Shown in pieces: positions 1-8,411 of a DNA stretch of 37,810 bases; within the stretch, counting starts at the first letter, position 1; every line of letters starts with the position of its first letter. The DNA is taken from positions 1 through 37,810 of the forward strand of contig CALEYQ010000052.1 of NCBI GenBank assembly GCA_937924855.1, given 5' to 3'. The position numbers and the translations under genes are program-made. The notes beneath the pieces were generated by a model. That model did no database searches and was not told where the DNA came from. It worked only from the letters and a program-made list of their open reading frames with translations. This DNA comes from an uncultured Bacteroidota bacterium. Lineage in GTDB: Bacteria; Bacteroidota; Bacteroidia; JADZBD01.

Positions 1-548
1 TTAAGTTTTTCGGCAAGCCACAAAAACTCAGATAAAAAACCTGCGGTTGGCTTTTCAACAGCAAGGTCGATAAGAGATCCATCGGGGTTGATTTTTTTTT
101 CAATTTGTCCGATCATCAGCATTTGCGGTGATGGGGTTCCAAACAAACCAAGAATAAATTGCTGCAGGTGTAAAGCAGCCCGCATACCTCCCAAAGCTCC
201 TGTAGATGCCGTTGCAATTCCGAACGCTTTCCGGTGATAGGTCGATTTGGGGAACTGATCCAATACCATGTTCATGGCCGGTGAAAACATGCCGTTGTAT
301 TCGGGGGTGACCAAAATAAAAGCCCTGGATTGGTTAAGAGTACGGTAAAGGGGCCGGAATTTTTCAGGGGTCTTTTCTTCGGTTTCCCATACGTTTTGAA
401 GATAGCCGGTATTCCAGTCGCGAAGATCAATCAACGAAACTTCGTGCGTGGTGTTTTTTTCCAATTCTGCTTTCAGGAACCGGGCCGCCCTAATGGTAAG
501 ACTTTCCTGTCTGGGACTGGCCGAAATAACGGCAATTTTAAGATTCAT
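1..548 (-). CDS. NAD(P)H-dependent FMN reductase family protein (3' end cut by window edge)
   Basis: A flavodoxin-fold oxidoreductase that would reduce FMN or quinone-type substrates with NAD(P)H in the cytoplasm. The frame is open from an ATG at 548 to the window edge (182 codons), so the C-terminus is missing. The N-terminus reads MNLKIAVISASPRQES, the phosphate-binding loop of the family, and residues around 85-100 read TPEYNGMFSPAMNMVLDQF, the family's PEYNGS-type flavin-binding signature. A Bacteroidota -7 box lies only 5 nt upstream of the ATG. The physiological substrate cannot be read from sequence; family members include chromate, azo and quinone reductases. The family call is secure. 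Confidence 0.88.
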   Translation of the reverse strand, partial: MNLKIAVISASPRQESLTIRAARFLKAELEKNTTHEVSLIDLRDWNTGYLQNVWETEEKTPEKFRPLYRTLNQSRAFILVTPEYNGMFSPAMNMVLDQFPKSTYHRKAFGIATASTGALGGMRAALHLQQFILGLFGTPSPQMLMIGQIEKKINPDGSLIDLAVEKPTAGFLSEFLWLAEKL

Positions 549-553
549 ATGCC

Positions 554-561
554 CAAATATA
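554..561 (-). promoter_or_regulatory. -7 box (TATATTTG) directly upstream of the FMN reductase start
   Basis: Read on the minus strand, TATATTTG fits the Bacteroidota -7 consensus TAnnTTTG and ends 5 nt before the ATG at 548. Transcription would start at or next to the A of the ATG, giving a leaderless mRNA. I see no good -33 TTTG at the usual spacing, so this is a moderate call. Confidence 0.4.
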
Positions 562-615
562 CCGGATTCAACATAATATTGAGTTATTTGCCTTTATTCC
601 TTGGATTTTTTGGCT

Positions 616-623
616 TAAATTTG
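616..623 (+). promoter_or_regulatory. -7 box (TAAATTTG) for the metal-binding lipoprotein
   Basis: A match to TAnnTTTG 18 nt upstream of the ATG at 642. The nearest TTTG that could act as the -33 element is at 587-590, with a 25-nt spacer, longer than usual. It would drive the three-gene rightward unit 642-1803. Confidence 0.4.
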
Positions 624-641
624 ATAAGCAAAAACTCCCCC

Positions 642-860
642 ATGAAATCAATCCTCCTTCTTTTTTTATCGGTGAGCCTGGTTTTGTTAACCGCCTGTTC
701 AGGTTCTGCTGAGTCTTCAGGTTCCTCAGTGACCGATAAATCCGAAACCGCAACTTCATGGTATCAATGTCCCATGAAATGTGAGGGCGACAGTATCCAT
801 GCCCATGACGGAAACTGCTCCGTTTGCGGAATGAAACTGGAAAAGGTTAACGAAAAATAG
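642..860 (+). CDS. Small lipoprotein with heavy-metal-binding domain (HMBD-like)
   Basis: A 72-aa exported lipoprotein. Residues 1-19 are a lipoprotein signal ending in the lipobox LTAC (Cys19), so the mature protein should be anchored in the envelope. The C-terminal half carries YQCPMKCEGD...GNCSVCGMKLEKV, the CPM...C..CGM.L pattern of the heavy-metal-binding domain found in CusB-type efflux adaptors and stand-alone periplasmic proteins. I chose the ATG at 642 because it begins the signal peptide; the same frame is open further upstream (from 330) but that part is antisense to the FMN reductase gene. The role is probably binding of Cu/Zn-type metal; which metal is unknown. Confidence 0.75.
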   Translation: MKSILLLFLSVSLVLLTACSGSAESSGSSVTDKSETATSWYQCPMKCEGDSIHAHDGNCSVCGMKLEKVNEK

Positions 861-865
861 ATTTT

Positions 866-1408
866 ATGTTCGAGTTTCGTTACGAAATGTACCTGAGGGG
901 AATTGGGACGGAACGGCTTTTTTCCCGCCTCTTAACTCCTATGGACAAGCATATCTGGTTCCGGTTTTTTGAATCGGAGGAGGCAACCCGCTATCTGGTA
1001 AATCCCAAAAATAATCAGGGACCATCCGAAAGGGCAGGCCTTTGGATTGAGAAGCAACTTGAGCGATATAAAAAGGGCGAGTTCGGTGTTCAGGCCCTTA
1101 TCCATAACGAAACCCAGGAGTTTGTCGGACAATGCGGGCTTTTGCTGCAGGAAGTGGATGGAAAGGAAGAGCTTGAAGTAGGGTACCACATTATGCCTAA
1201 ATTCTGGAATATGGGATATGCCACAGAAGCTGCGAAAGGATTTGTTGAGTTCAACCGGGTTCATCATTTTTCCGATTCCCTTATCTCCCTGATTCATATT
1301 AATAATTACGCCTCCCAGAAAGTGGCCGAAAAATGCGGCATGGAATTCGAGAAACTTACCGTTTGGAGGGGACTTAATGTTCTCGTTTACCGGCTGAAAC
1401 AGTTCTGA
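866..1408 (+). CDS. GNAT N-acetyltransferase (RimJ/RimL type)
   Basis: A 180-aa acetyltransferase of the Acetyltransf_3 group, transferring acetyl from acetyl-CoA to an unidentified amine. The N-terminus has GTERLFSRLLTPMD, the beta1 segment shared by RimJ/RimL-type enzymes. The middle has a hydrophobic strand GQCGLLLQ followed by ELEVGYHIMPKFWNMGYATEAAKGF, with the acetyl-CoA-binding loop pattern (W..GYATEA), then NNYASQKVAEKCGMEF, the usual N..S..v.eK.GF C-terminal motif. It begins 5 nt after the lipoprotein gene and ends 2 nt before the VOC gene, so the three are probably co-transcribed. An in-frame ATG at residue 8 is an alternative start. Confidence 0.85.
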   Translation: MFEFRYEMYLRGIGTERLFSRLLTPMDKHIWFRFFESEEATRYLVNPKNNQGPSERAGLWIEKQLERYKKGEFGVQALIHNETQEFVGQCGLLLQEVDGKEELEVGYHIMPKFWNMGYATEAAKGFVEFNRVHHFSDSLISLIHINNYASQKVAEKCGMEFEKLTVWRGLNVLVYRLKQF

Positions 1409-1410
1409 AA

Positions 1411-1803
1411 ATGCTACGCACTTCGGGTATTGATCATCTAAACCTTCAGGTAATAAAACTATCGGAATCGGTGGAATTTTATTCCCGGCTTTTTGGATTT
1501 AAAATTTTAAAAGAAGAAAGGGAATACGATGGAGCCAACATCGGGAACGATCGGGTAAAGCTATGTTTGTATGAAGATCCTGATTTTAAAGGCTACAAAA
1601 AAAATGGGATGAACCATTTCTGCCTTCACGTAGAAAATTTTGATGAAATATTGGAGGCTTGTAAAAAGCAAGGTGTGAAAGTTAACTACGGTGGAATTGT
1701 GCCCTGGGAAAAATCTGATTCCGTTTACATTGAAGATCCTAACGGTTATGAAATTGAACTTTCCCGTGTTTGGGGAGGCGGTTTGGGAATCAAAAAAACC
1801 TGA
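1411..1803 (+). CDS. VOC superfamily protein (glyoxalase/dioxygenase-like)
   Basis: A 130-aa single-domain member of the vicinal oxygen chelate superfamily with two beta-alpha-beta-beta-beta modules. Metal-ligand-type residues are visible: His9 in GIDHLNLQV, a histidine in MNHFCLHV, and a glutamate in the terminal DPNGYEIEL motif. These are the usual positions in glyoxalase I and fosfomycin-resistance-like proteins. Substrate is unknown. It ends 5 nt before the convergent stop of the giant repeat protein, leaving no room for a dedicated terminator. Confidence 0.82.
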   Translation: MLRTSGIDHLNLQVIKLSESVEFYSRLFGFKILKEEREYDGANIGNDRVKLCLYEDPDFKGYKKNGMNHFCLHVENFDEILEACKKQGVKVNYGGIVPWEKSDSVYIEDPNGYEIELSRVWGGGLGIKKT

Positions 1804-1808
1804 AAAAA

Positions 1809-4800
1809 TTAACGGAACAAGGTTACATCCCCGCTAACCTTTATGATTTCATCACCCATGGTTAATACCTCCAGCACCCAAACATAAACCCCGCCGGGCT
1901 GGTCAATGCCTTTGTAGGTTCCGTCCCAACCTACAGATTGATCCATGGATCGGAATATTTCATTCCCCCAGTTATTGTAAACACGGAAATTAAGACGCTT
2001 AAAGGGGCCCCCTTTCACATATAATATATCATTGGTGCCATCGCCGTTAGGCGTAAATCCTGTCGGAACCGAGGGGCCGGTATAGGTGGTTTCCGGACAG
2101 TTTTGGATGGTTACAGTAACCGTATCGCTAAGCAGACAACCGTTGGCATCAGTTCCGGTCAGGGTATAAGTGGTTGTTGAACTTGGATTAGCAATGGGGT
2201 TGGGACATGTTGTACATGATAGTCCGTTGGCAGGCGACCAGGAATAATTTGTTCCTCCGCTGGCAGAAAGCTGGGTTCCGTTTCCTCCTTTGCAAATAGT
2301 GGAAGCCGGACCTGCATTTATTCCATTGGTGAAATAAATAAATACAATTACTGAGTCCTGACCGGTACACCCGTTAGTATCGGTTACCGTTACGGTATAT
2401 GTAGTTGTTGTTCCGGGCGAGGCCCAGGGGTTAGGGCAGGTGGTGCAACTCAATCCGTTTGCAGGAGCCCAGCTATAAGTTATTCCTGTAGCAGAAACTG
2501 CATTTAACTGGGTGCTGTCTGCCGGACAAATTATTGCCCCCAATCCTGCATTTACATTCGGAACGGGATTGACGGTTACCGCTACCGTATCGGTATTTGA
2601 ACATCCGCTGGCATCGGTGCCGGTTACATAATAAATAATATTTCCTGAAGGACTTGCCGAAACTACCGAACCTGTTGTGGCGCTGAGTCCGGTTGAGGGT
2701 GTCCAGGTGTAGGTTACAGCACCCGTTGCTGTGAGCACTACGGAAGAGCCGGAGCACACGGATGCTGGAGCAGGATTAACCTGAACATTGAGTGTGGTGT
2801 TCACAAAAACAGTTACCGTGTCGGTTCCGTTACACATCCAATTGGTTGTTGTTACGGTATAAATGGTGGTAGTAGTGGGGCAGGCAATGGGATTGGCAGC
2901 AGTTGGGTTACTCAAGCCTGTGGCTGGCGACCACTGATATGTAGAACCTGTGGGAGCCGTAGGGTTTCCTCCCAGATTAACGCATCCGCTGGTACAAATG
3001 GTGAATGGACCTCCGGCGTTTGTGGGTACAATGGAATTAACCGTAATGGTAACGGTGTCGCGGTTCACACAGCCATTAATATCAGTTACCGTAAGTGTGT
3101 ATGTGGTGGTAGCCGAAGGAAAAGCAATGGGATTCTGAAGGGTGTTTCCACTCAGTGAAACGGAAGGTGACCAGAGGTAAGTACCAATGCCAGTTCCGAA
3201 AATCTGGGTTGTGTCGCCCGGGCAAAGCCAGTGTGATGTGTCGGCGGAAACTACCGGAAGTGGATTTACTATTATGGTAATGGTAGAGGTGGCAGAACAT
3301 CCATTGCTTCCGGTTCCTGTTATTGTATAGGTGGTACTTGTTGTTGGGAACGCACTAACGGTTGATCCTGTGGTTGCACTGAGTCCTGTTCCCGGTTGCC
3401 ATGAGTAATTTATAGCCCCGCCTGCTGAAATCAGGGTTGTGTCATTAAAGCAAATTACCGAAGGTGCGGCATTTAAAGAAAGTACAGGGAGTGCATTTAC
3501 CGTAACTGTTACGGATGTGGTATTTGAGCACCCATTGACATCGGTTCCTGTAATGGTGTAAGTTGTTGTGGAGGTTGGAAAGGCAAACACACTTGATCCG
3601 CTTCCCGAACTCAAACTGCCGGCAGGTGACCAGGAATATGTGTTTCCTCCGCTGGCCGTCAGCAAAACGGAGTCGCCGTTGCAAATGTTGCCCGGGTTGG
3701 GACTAACCAGAATATCAGGCAGGCTGTTTACCGTTACCGTTATTGTGCTGCTCGAAGTACAACCGTTGCCATCGGTTCCGGTAATAGTGTAAGTCGTAGT
3801 TGCGGTTGGATTTGCAGTAACACTACTTCCGGTAGTTGCACTTAAACCGGTTCCGGGAGACCAGATATAGTTTGAGGCACCTCCTGCAGTGAGCAGGATG
3901 TTGCCGCCGCTGCAGATAACAGGAGCGGCAGGGTTTACGGTAAGAACCGGATTAGGATTTACCACAACAATAATACTCTGGGTTCCGGTACAACCGTTTC
4001 CATCAGTTCCCGTCACGGTATAAACGGTGTTGGTAGTAGGGGAAGCCGTAACTGTGCTGCCCGTAGTACTGCTGAGTCCGGTTCCGGGTTGCCAGGTATA
4101 ACTTATTCCACCACCCGCAGTAAGACTTACATTTCCATTGAGGCAGAGGGTTGCGGAAGCGGGTGAAAGTGTAATTGTGGGTTGAGGGTTTACGGTAACC
4201 GTAATGCTTGCTGTGTTCACACATCCATTCCCATTGGTACCGGTTATTGTATATGTGGTGGTAATTGTTGGATTGGCAGAAACGGTAAAACCGGTAGTGG
4301 CACTCAACCCTGAAGCGGGGCTCCATGTATATGTTGATGCTCCCGAAGCTGAAATAATAATATTTGATCCATTGCAAATAGTAGCAGGATTAGGATTAAC
4401 CGCAATTACAGGGAGTGGATTAACCGTAACAGTTACAGTTGCAGTATTAGTGCAGCCATTTCCATCCGTTCCGGTAATGGTGTAAGTTGTAGTGGAAGTT
4501 GGATTTGCCGAAACCGTTGTACCTGTGGTTGCACTCAATCCCGAAGAGGGTGCCCATGTGTATGTTACGCCACCATTTGCAGAGATGCTAACCGAATTAC
4601 CAATACAGACGGATGGGTTGGAGGGGCTGGAAGAAATAACGGGAAGGGGATTTACGGTTACCAGAATGGTTTGCGTCCGGGTGCATCCATTTCCATCGGT
4701 TCCCGTTACGGTATAGGTAGTAGTGCTTGTTGGTCCGGCTGTTACGGAAGTACCTGTTGTGGCACTCAAGCCTGTGGCCGGCGACCATGTGTATGTTCCG

Positions 4801-7800
4801 GCTCCCGAAGCCGTAATTACCACCGGGTTCCCCAAACAAATAACAGCCGAAGCAGGACTCAAGGTAACCGTTGGCAGAGGATTTACGGTAACGGTTACGG
4901 TTTGTGTATTGGTGCAGCCGTTTATTCCGGTTCCGGTAATAGTATAAGTAGTGGTTGCGGTGGGTCCGGCCGTGACGCTGGAGCCGGTTGTTGCGCTGAG
5001 TCCGGTTCCCGGAGTCCAGGTATAAATTGTAGCCCCTCCGGTGGTAATTATGGTATTGCTACCGGAACAAATAACCGGGTTAGCCGGATTTGTAGTAAGG
5101 GTAGGAAGCGGATTTACGGTTAGGGTGAAGGTGTAAGTATTGGAACAACCATTTCCATCGGTACCGGTAACCGTATAGGTTGTTGTGGTTGTGGGACCTG
5201 CCGTAACGGGACTTCCCGTGGTTGCACTTAAGCCTGTTCCGGGCGACCATGTGTAAGAAATGCCTCCACTGGCGGAAACAGAAATATTATTTCCGAAGCA
5301 GATACTCGCAAAAGGGGGTGAAGTAGAAATAACAGGCAATGCATTTACCGTTACGGAAATTGTGGATGTGTTGGTACATCCGTTTCCATCAGTGCCGGTA
5401 ATAGTATAGGTAATGCTTGTGGTTGGTGATGCAGTAACCGTTGCACCGGTTGTGGCACTTAATCCGGTTCCGGGACTCCAGGTATAGGAGATTCCTCCCG
5501 AGGCAGACAGAAGAGCCGAGCCACCTGTGCAAAAAGTAACACTGGAGGGAGATGAGGTTATGGTAGGTAATGGGTTAATACTTACAGAAACTGTGTTGGT
5601 GTTTATACAACCTGCCCCACTTGTTCCGGTTACGGTATAGGTGGTAGCGGAGGAAGGACTGGCGGTTACGGTGGAGCCTGTAGTTGCACTTAAACCGGTT
5701 CCGGGCGACCAGGAATACGTACTGGCTCCTGAGGCAGTAATAATCACGTTGCCATTGGCGCAAAGACTGGCAGGCGATGGAGTAATGCTCACCGTTGGCA
5801 AGGGGTTAACAGTAACCGTAATGGTTAGGGTATTAATACATCCGTTTCCATCGGTTCCGGTTACGGAATAGGTGGTTGTATTAGTTGGATTGGCGGACAC
5901 GGATGATCCGGTGGTTGCACTGAGTCCTGTTGCAGGAGACCAGGTGTAGGTTGAGGCACCGGAAACATTTATTCCGATGGAATTTCCAATGCAAATGGAG
6001 GGGTTGGCAGGAATGGAACTTAAAACGGGAAGAGGGTTAATGGTAACCGTAAATGTTGCGGTGTTCGTGCAGCCATTTCCATCCGTTCCTGTAACCGTAT
6101 AAATGGTTGTCGTGGTGGGTGAGGCAGTAACGGAGGAGCCGGTTGTGGAACTTAGACCTGTACCCGGCGACCAGGAATATGAAACTCCGCCACCTGCAGT
6201 TAAAATTACTGAGCCTCCTGAACAGAGAGTGGAAGTGGCCGGACTTGAAGTTATGGTGGGCAATGGGTTAATGTTTACGGTAACGGTAGTAGTGCTTACG
6301 CACCCCGGTGCCGAAGTTCCGGTTACGGTGTAAGTCGTGGCTGATCCGGGGTTTGCGGTAACAGTGCTTCCCGTAGTAGCGCTCAATCCTGTTCCCGGCG
6401 ACCATGAATAAGCAGATGCGCCAGATGCGGTAAGGATTACCGAGCCATTGGCACAAATAAGAGGTGCCGGGGGGCTTATGGTTACGGTGGGAACCGGGTT
6501 TACAATAACCGAAAGTGTTTGCGAATTGGTACAACCATTTCCATCGGTTCCAACAATGGTATAGGTAGTGGTAATGGTAGGATTAGCTGTAACCGACGAT
6601 CCTGTAGTAGCACTCAATCCACCTGCGGGTGTCCATGAATAAGTGTTTGCGCCGGAGGCCGTGAGGACAACGGAGCCATTAACACAAATATTTGCGGGGG
6701 AAGGATTGCCCGTAATAACCGGAAGGGGATTAACCGTTACGGTAAGTGTTTGCGTGTTGGTACATCCTTGTCCGCTGGTTCCATTAATAGTATAAGTTGT
6801 AGTTGTCGTTGGGTTCGCAGTTACATTAGCTCCTGTGGTAGCGCTCAATCCTGTACCCGGCGACCATGTATAGAAGCTGGCACCCGATACGGAAATGGGA
6901 ATTGAACCACCGCTGCAAATGGATGCAGGATTTGGATTAGGAACAATAACCGGAAGCGGATTTACCGTTACCGTTGTGGAAGTAGTATGGGTACATCCCA
7001 GATTATTGGTTGTAACTACAGTAATGGAGTACGTGCCCGGAGTATTGCCCCATTGGACGCCAATTGCATTTGTGTTTCCACCGCTGGTTTGGGTTCCACC
7101 GGTTATGGTCCATTGATAGGTTGCTCCCGGAATATTGGATACGGAATAATTTGCGGCAGCTCCCGGGCACACACTGGTGGGACCAATAATTGATCCAGGT
7201 CCTGCAAAAGGAATAACCTGAATGGTGAAAACCATGTTTGTAGTTCGGGGCGGACAACCATTATCGGTGGCCTGGACGACAAAAACATAATTGCCCCCCT
7301 GCGAGCAGGTTGTATTCCAGCAAAACTGCGAAGTAACGGTTCCTAAACCGCAGGCCGAAGGTAATGTAGCCGGCGGATTGGTAGGAGGGTTCTGAAAAAT
7401 GGGTCCGGTGGCGGAAAGGCAAATGGTATCGGTAGGTGCATCGTTAAAGGTAATTGGGAAGCAAAGTGTAGCGCCGGCATTAACGGTATAGCTGGTTTGA
7501 GTATTTGAGGCCGGAACGGGTGAGTTGTTGGGCGGACAGGCAATAACAATTATCTGAATGTCGAGGCGGGAGATGCCAATGAGTTGATTGTTTCTGAATT
7601 CACGCACTTCCACCGCCACTACATAAAACCCCTGAAGGGGTGCATAGTAAGTTGACAGACCGGTGAAAGCATTTACCTGAGCCACGCCGCCGGGACCAAA
7701 AGGTTGTGCTGCGGAATAGGTGGGTGCATAAACACAGGGAGGAATAGGAAAATTGTAAGTAGGATTCGGGTAAGCATTATACCCCTGAAGGGCGGAAACG

Positions 7801-8408
7801 AGGGAATAAGTTAATACATCGTTGTCGGGGTCGAATGCGGTGTTAAGTATGCTGGTTGTGTCGCCGGCACAGATGTAAGGAACCGGATCGAGGGCGAAAG
7901 TGGGAGTGGAATTTTGAATAAAAGTGGGAGGGATGAAGGCATAATAGGTCATGTTCTGACCTCCGGGATTATTCAGATTATCAATATTGTTATTTCGGCA
8001 ACAATTTGTATAAAAAAGGTGGTACCCGGAATTGCTTTGGTCAAGTTCAATAATGTCGGAATAGAAATGTTTTTCAACACAAACATTGGGAACAAATGCG
8101 CAGTTGGTTGACCCGGGCAGGGGAATGACTCCGAAGTTTAATCTGGGAAGGGTAAATGTTCCGTAAAAGGTTTCGTTAGGACCGGGTACTTCGTTGTAAA
8201 CTGCCACTTGTGCCGATGTTGGCATGGGGGCAGTGTTTCCGGTGCAATAACGGTACATGGTAAGATCGATGGCATAGCGGTACTTTCCGGTGGCAGCATT
8301 AAACCCGAGGTAGCGGTAACCCAGGTTCCCGCCCATAAAATGCGTGGCCATGGAAGAAAAACTTCCCAGCAGGAATGAAAAAAGGAAGATGATCCGGAAG
8401 TATCTCAC
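1809..8408 (-). CDS. Giant T9SS-secreted repeat protein (about 21 Ig/PKD-like repeats, type B sorting domain)
   Basis: A 2199-aa exported surface or secreted protein. It starts at a GTG 3 nt after the upstream stop; this start gives a clean signal peptide (about residues 1-21, ending SSMATH), while the next Met (residue 20) would lose it. Residues 22-400 form a non-repetitive N-terminal region with MGGNLGYRYLG and many Cys, a type I recall from other large Bacteroidota surface proteins. Residues 400-481 are a first PKD-like domain. About 21 tandem repeats of 77 aa follow, each opening with NPLP, carrying one Cys near position 16 (ICsG), the W of TYTWSPGTGLSATTG, and a second Cys in GTDGNGCTNT. 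The last 85 residues (FTPNGDGTNDI...GWDGTYKG...GGVYVW) are the type B T9SS C-terminal sorting domain (gliding-motility-associated CTD). Likely an adhesin or filamentous surface protein. It is the second gene of an operon with the PKD/GEVED protein. Confidence 0.9.
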   Translation of the reverse strand: MRYFRIIFLFSFLLGSFSSMATHFMGGNLGYRYLGFNAATGKYRYAIDLTMYRYCTGNTAPMPTSAQVAVYNEVPGPNETFYGTFTLPRLNFGVIPLPGSTNCAFVPNVCVEKHFYSDIIELDQSNSGYHLFYTNCCRNNNIDNLNNPGGQNMTYYAFIPPTFIQNSTPTFALDPVPYICAGDTTSILNTAFDPDNDVLTYSLVSALQGYNAYPNPTYNFPIPPCVYAPTYSAAQPFGPGGVAQVNAFTGLSTYYAPLQGFYVVAVEVREFRNNQLIGISRLDIQIIVIACPPNNSPVPASNTQTSYTVNAGATLCFPITFNDAPTDTICLSATGPIFQNPPTNPPATLPSACGLGTVTSQFCWNTTCSQGGNYVFVVQATDNGCPPRTTNMVFTIQVIPFAGPGSIIGPTSVCPGAAANYSVSNIPGATYQWTITGGTQTSGGNTNAIGVQWGNTPGTYSITVVTTNNLGCTHTTSTTVTVNPLPVIVPNPNPASICSGGSIPISVSGASFYTWSPGTGLSATTGANVTANPTTTTTYTINGTSGQGCTNTQTLTVTVNPLPVITGNPSPANICVNGSVVLTASGANTYSWTPAGGLSATTGSSVTANPTITTTYTIVGTDGNGCTNSQTLSVIVNPVPTVTISPPAPLICANGSVILTASGASAYSWSPGTGLSATTGSTVTANPGSATTYTVTGTSAPGCVSTTTVTVNINPLPTITSSPATSTLCSGGSVILTAGGGVSYSWSPGTGLSSTTGSSVTASPTTTTIYTVTGTDGNGCTNTATFTVTINPLPVLSSIPANPSICIGNSIGINVSGASTYTWSPATGLSATTGSSVSANPTNTTTYSVTGTDGNGCINTLTITVTVNPLPTVSITPSPASLCANGNVIITASGASTYSWSPGTGLSATTGSTVTASPSSATTYTVTGTSGAGCINTNTVSVSINPLPTITSSPSSVTFCTGGSALLSASGGISYTWSPGTGLSATTGATVTASPTTSITYTITGTDGNGCTNTSTISVTVNALPVISTSPPFASICFGNNISVSASGGISYTWSPGTGLSATTGSPVTAGPTTTTTYTVTGTDGNGCSNTYTFTLTVNPLPTLTTNPANPVICSGSNTIITTGGATIYTWTPGTGLSATTGSSVTAGPTATTTYTITGTGINGCTNTQTVTVTVNPLPTVTLSPASAVICLGNPVVITASGAGTYTWSPATGLSATTGTSVTAGPTSTTTYTVTGTDGNGCTRTQTILVTVNPLPVISSSPSNPSVCIGNSVSISANGGVTYTWAPSSGLSATTGTTVSANPTSTTTYTITGTDGNGCTNTATVTVTVNPLPVIAVNPNPATICNGSNIIISASGASTYTWSPASGLSATTGFTVSANPTITTTYTITGTNGNGCVNTASITVTVNPQPTITLSPASATLCLNGNVSLTAGGGISYTWQPGTGLSSTTGSTVTASPTTNTVYTVTGTDGNGCTGTQSIIVVVNPNPVLTVNPAAPVICSGGNILLTAGGASNYIWSPGTGLSATTGSSVTANPTATTTYTITGTDGNGCTSSSTITVTVNSLPDILVSPNPGNICNGDSVLLTASGGNTYSWSPAGSLSSGSGSSVFAFPTSTTTYTITGTDVNGCSNTTSVTVTVNALPVLSLNAAPSVICFNDTTLISAGGAINYSWQPGTGLSATTGSTVSAFPTTSTTYTITGTGSNGCSATSTITIIVNPLPVVSADTSHWLCPGDTTQIFGTGIGTYLWSPSVSLSGNTLQNPIAFPSATTTYTLTVTDINGCVNRDTVTITVNSIVPTNAGGPFTICTSGCVNLGGNPTAPTGSTYQWSPATGLSNPTAANPIACPTTTTIYTVTTTNWMCNGTDTVTVFVNTTLNVQVNPAPASVCSGSSVVLTATGAVTYTWTPSTGLSATTGSVVSASPSGNIIYYVTGTDASGCSNTDTVAVTVNPVPNVNAGLGAIICPADSTQLNAVSATGITYSWAPANGLSCTTCPNPWASPGTTTTYTVTVTDTNGCTGQDSVIVFIYFTNGINAGPASTICKGGNGTQLSASGGTNYSWSPANGLSCTTCPNPIANPSSTTTYTLTGTDANGCLLSDTVTVTIQNCPETTYTGPSVPTGFTPNGDGTNDILYVKGGPFKRLNFRVYNNWGNEIFRSMDQSVGWDGTYKGIDQPGGVYVWVLEVLTMGDEIIKVSGDVTLFR
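2100..6961 (-). repeat. Coding tandem-repeat array, about 21 units of about 231 bp
   Basis: Within the giant protein gene, units of about 77 codons repeat from near residue 482 to about residue 2102. The first 16 units are regular and share the block GTGLSATTGSSVTA; the last five are more divergent and two carry SCTTCPNP variants. The array should be prone to unit gain and loss by recombination and to assembly collapse. Confidence 0.88.
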
Positions 8409-8411
8409 CTA

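Noticed and set aside
330..641. Plus-strand frame running into the metal-binding lipoprotein from 330
   Set aside because: It is antisense to the FMN reductase gene up to 548; the lipoprotein signal peptide starts at 642, which is the sensible start.
3568..6333. Series of plus-strand open frames of about 74-76 codons at regular spacing within 3568-6333
   Set aside because: They are antisense shadows of the 231-bp repeats in the giant minus-strand gene; their spacing follows the repeat period and they have no start context or recognisable domain.
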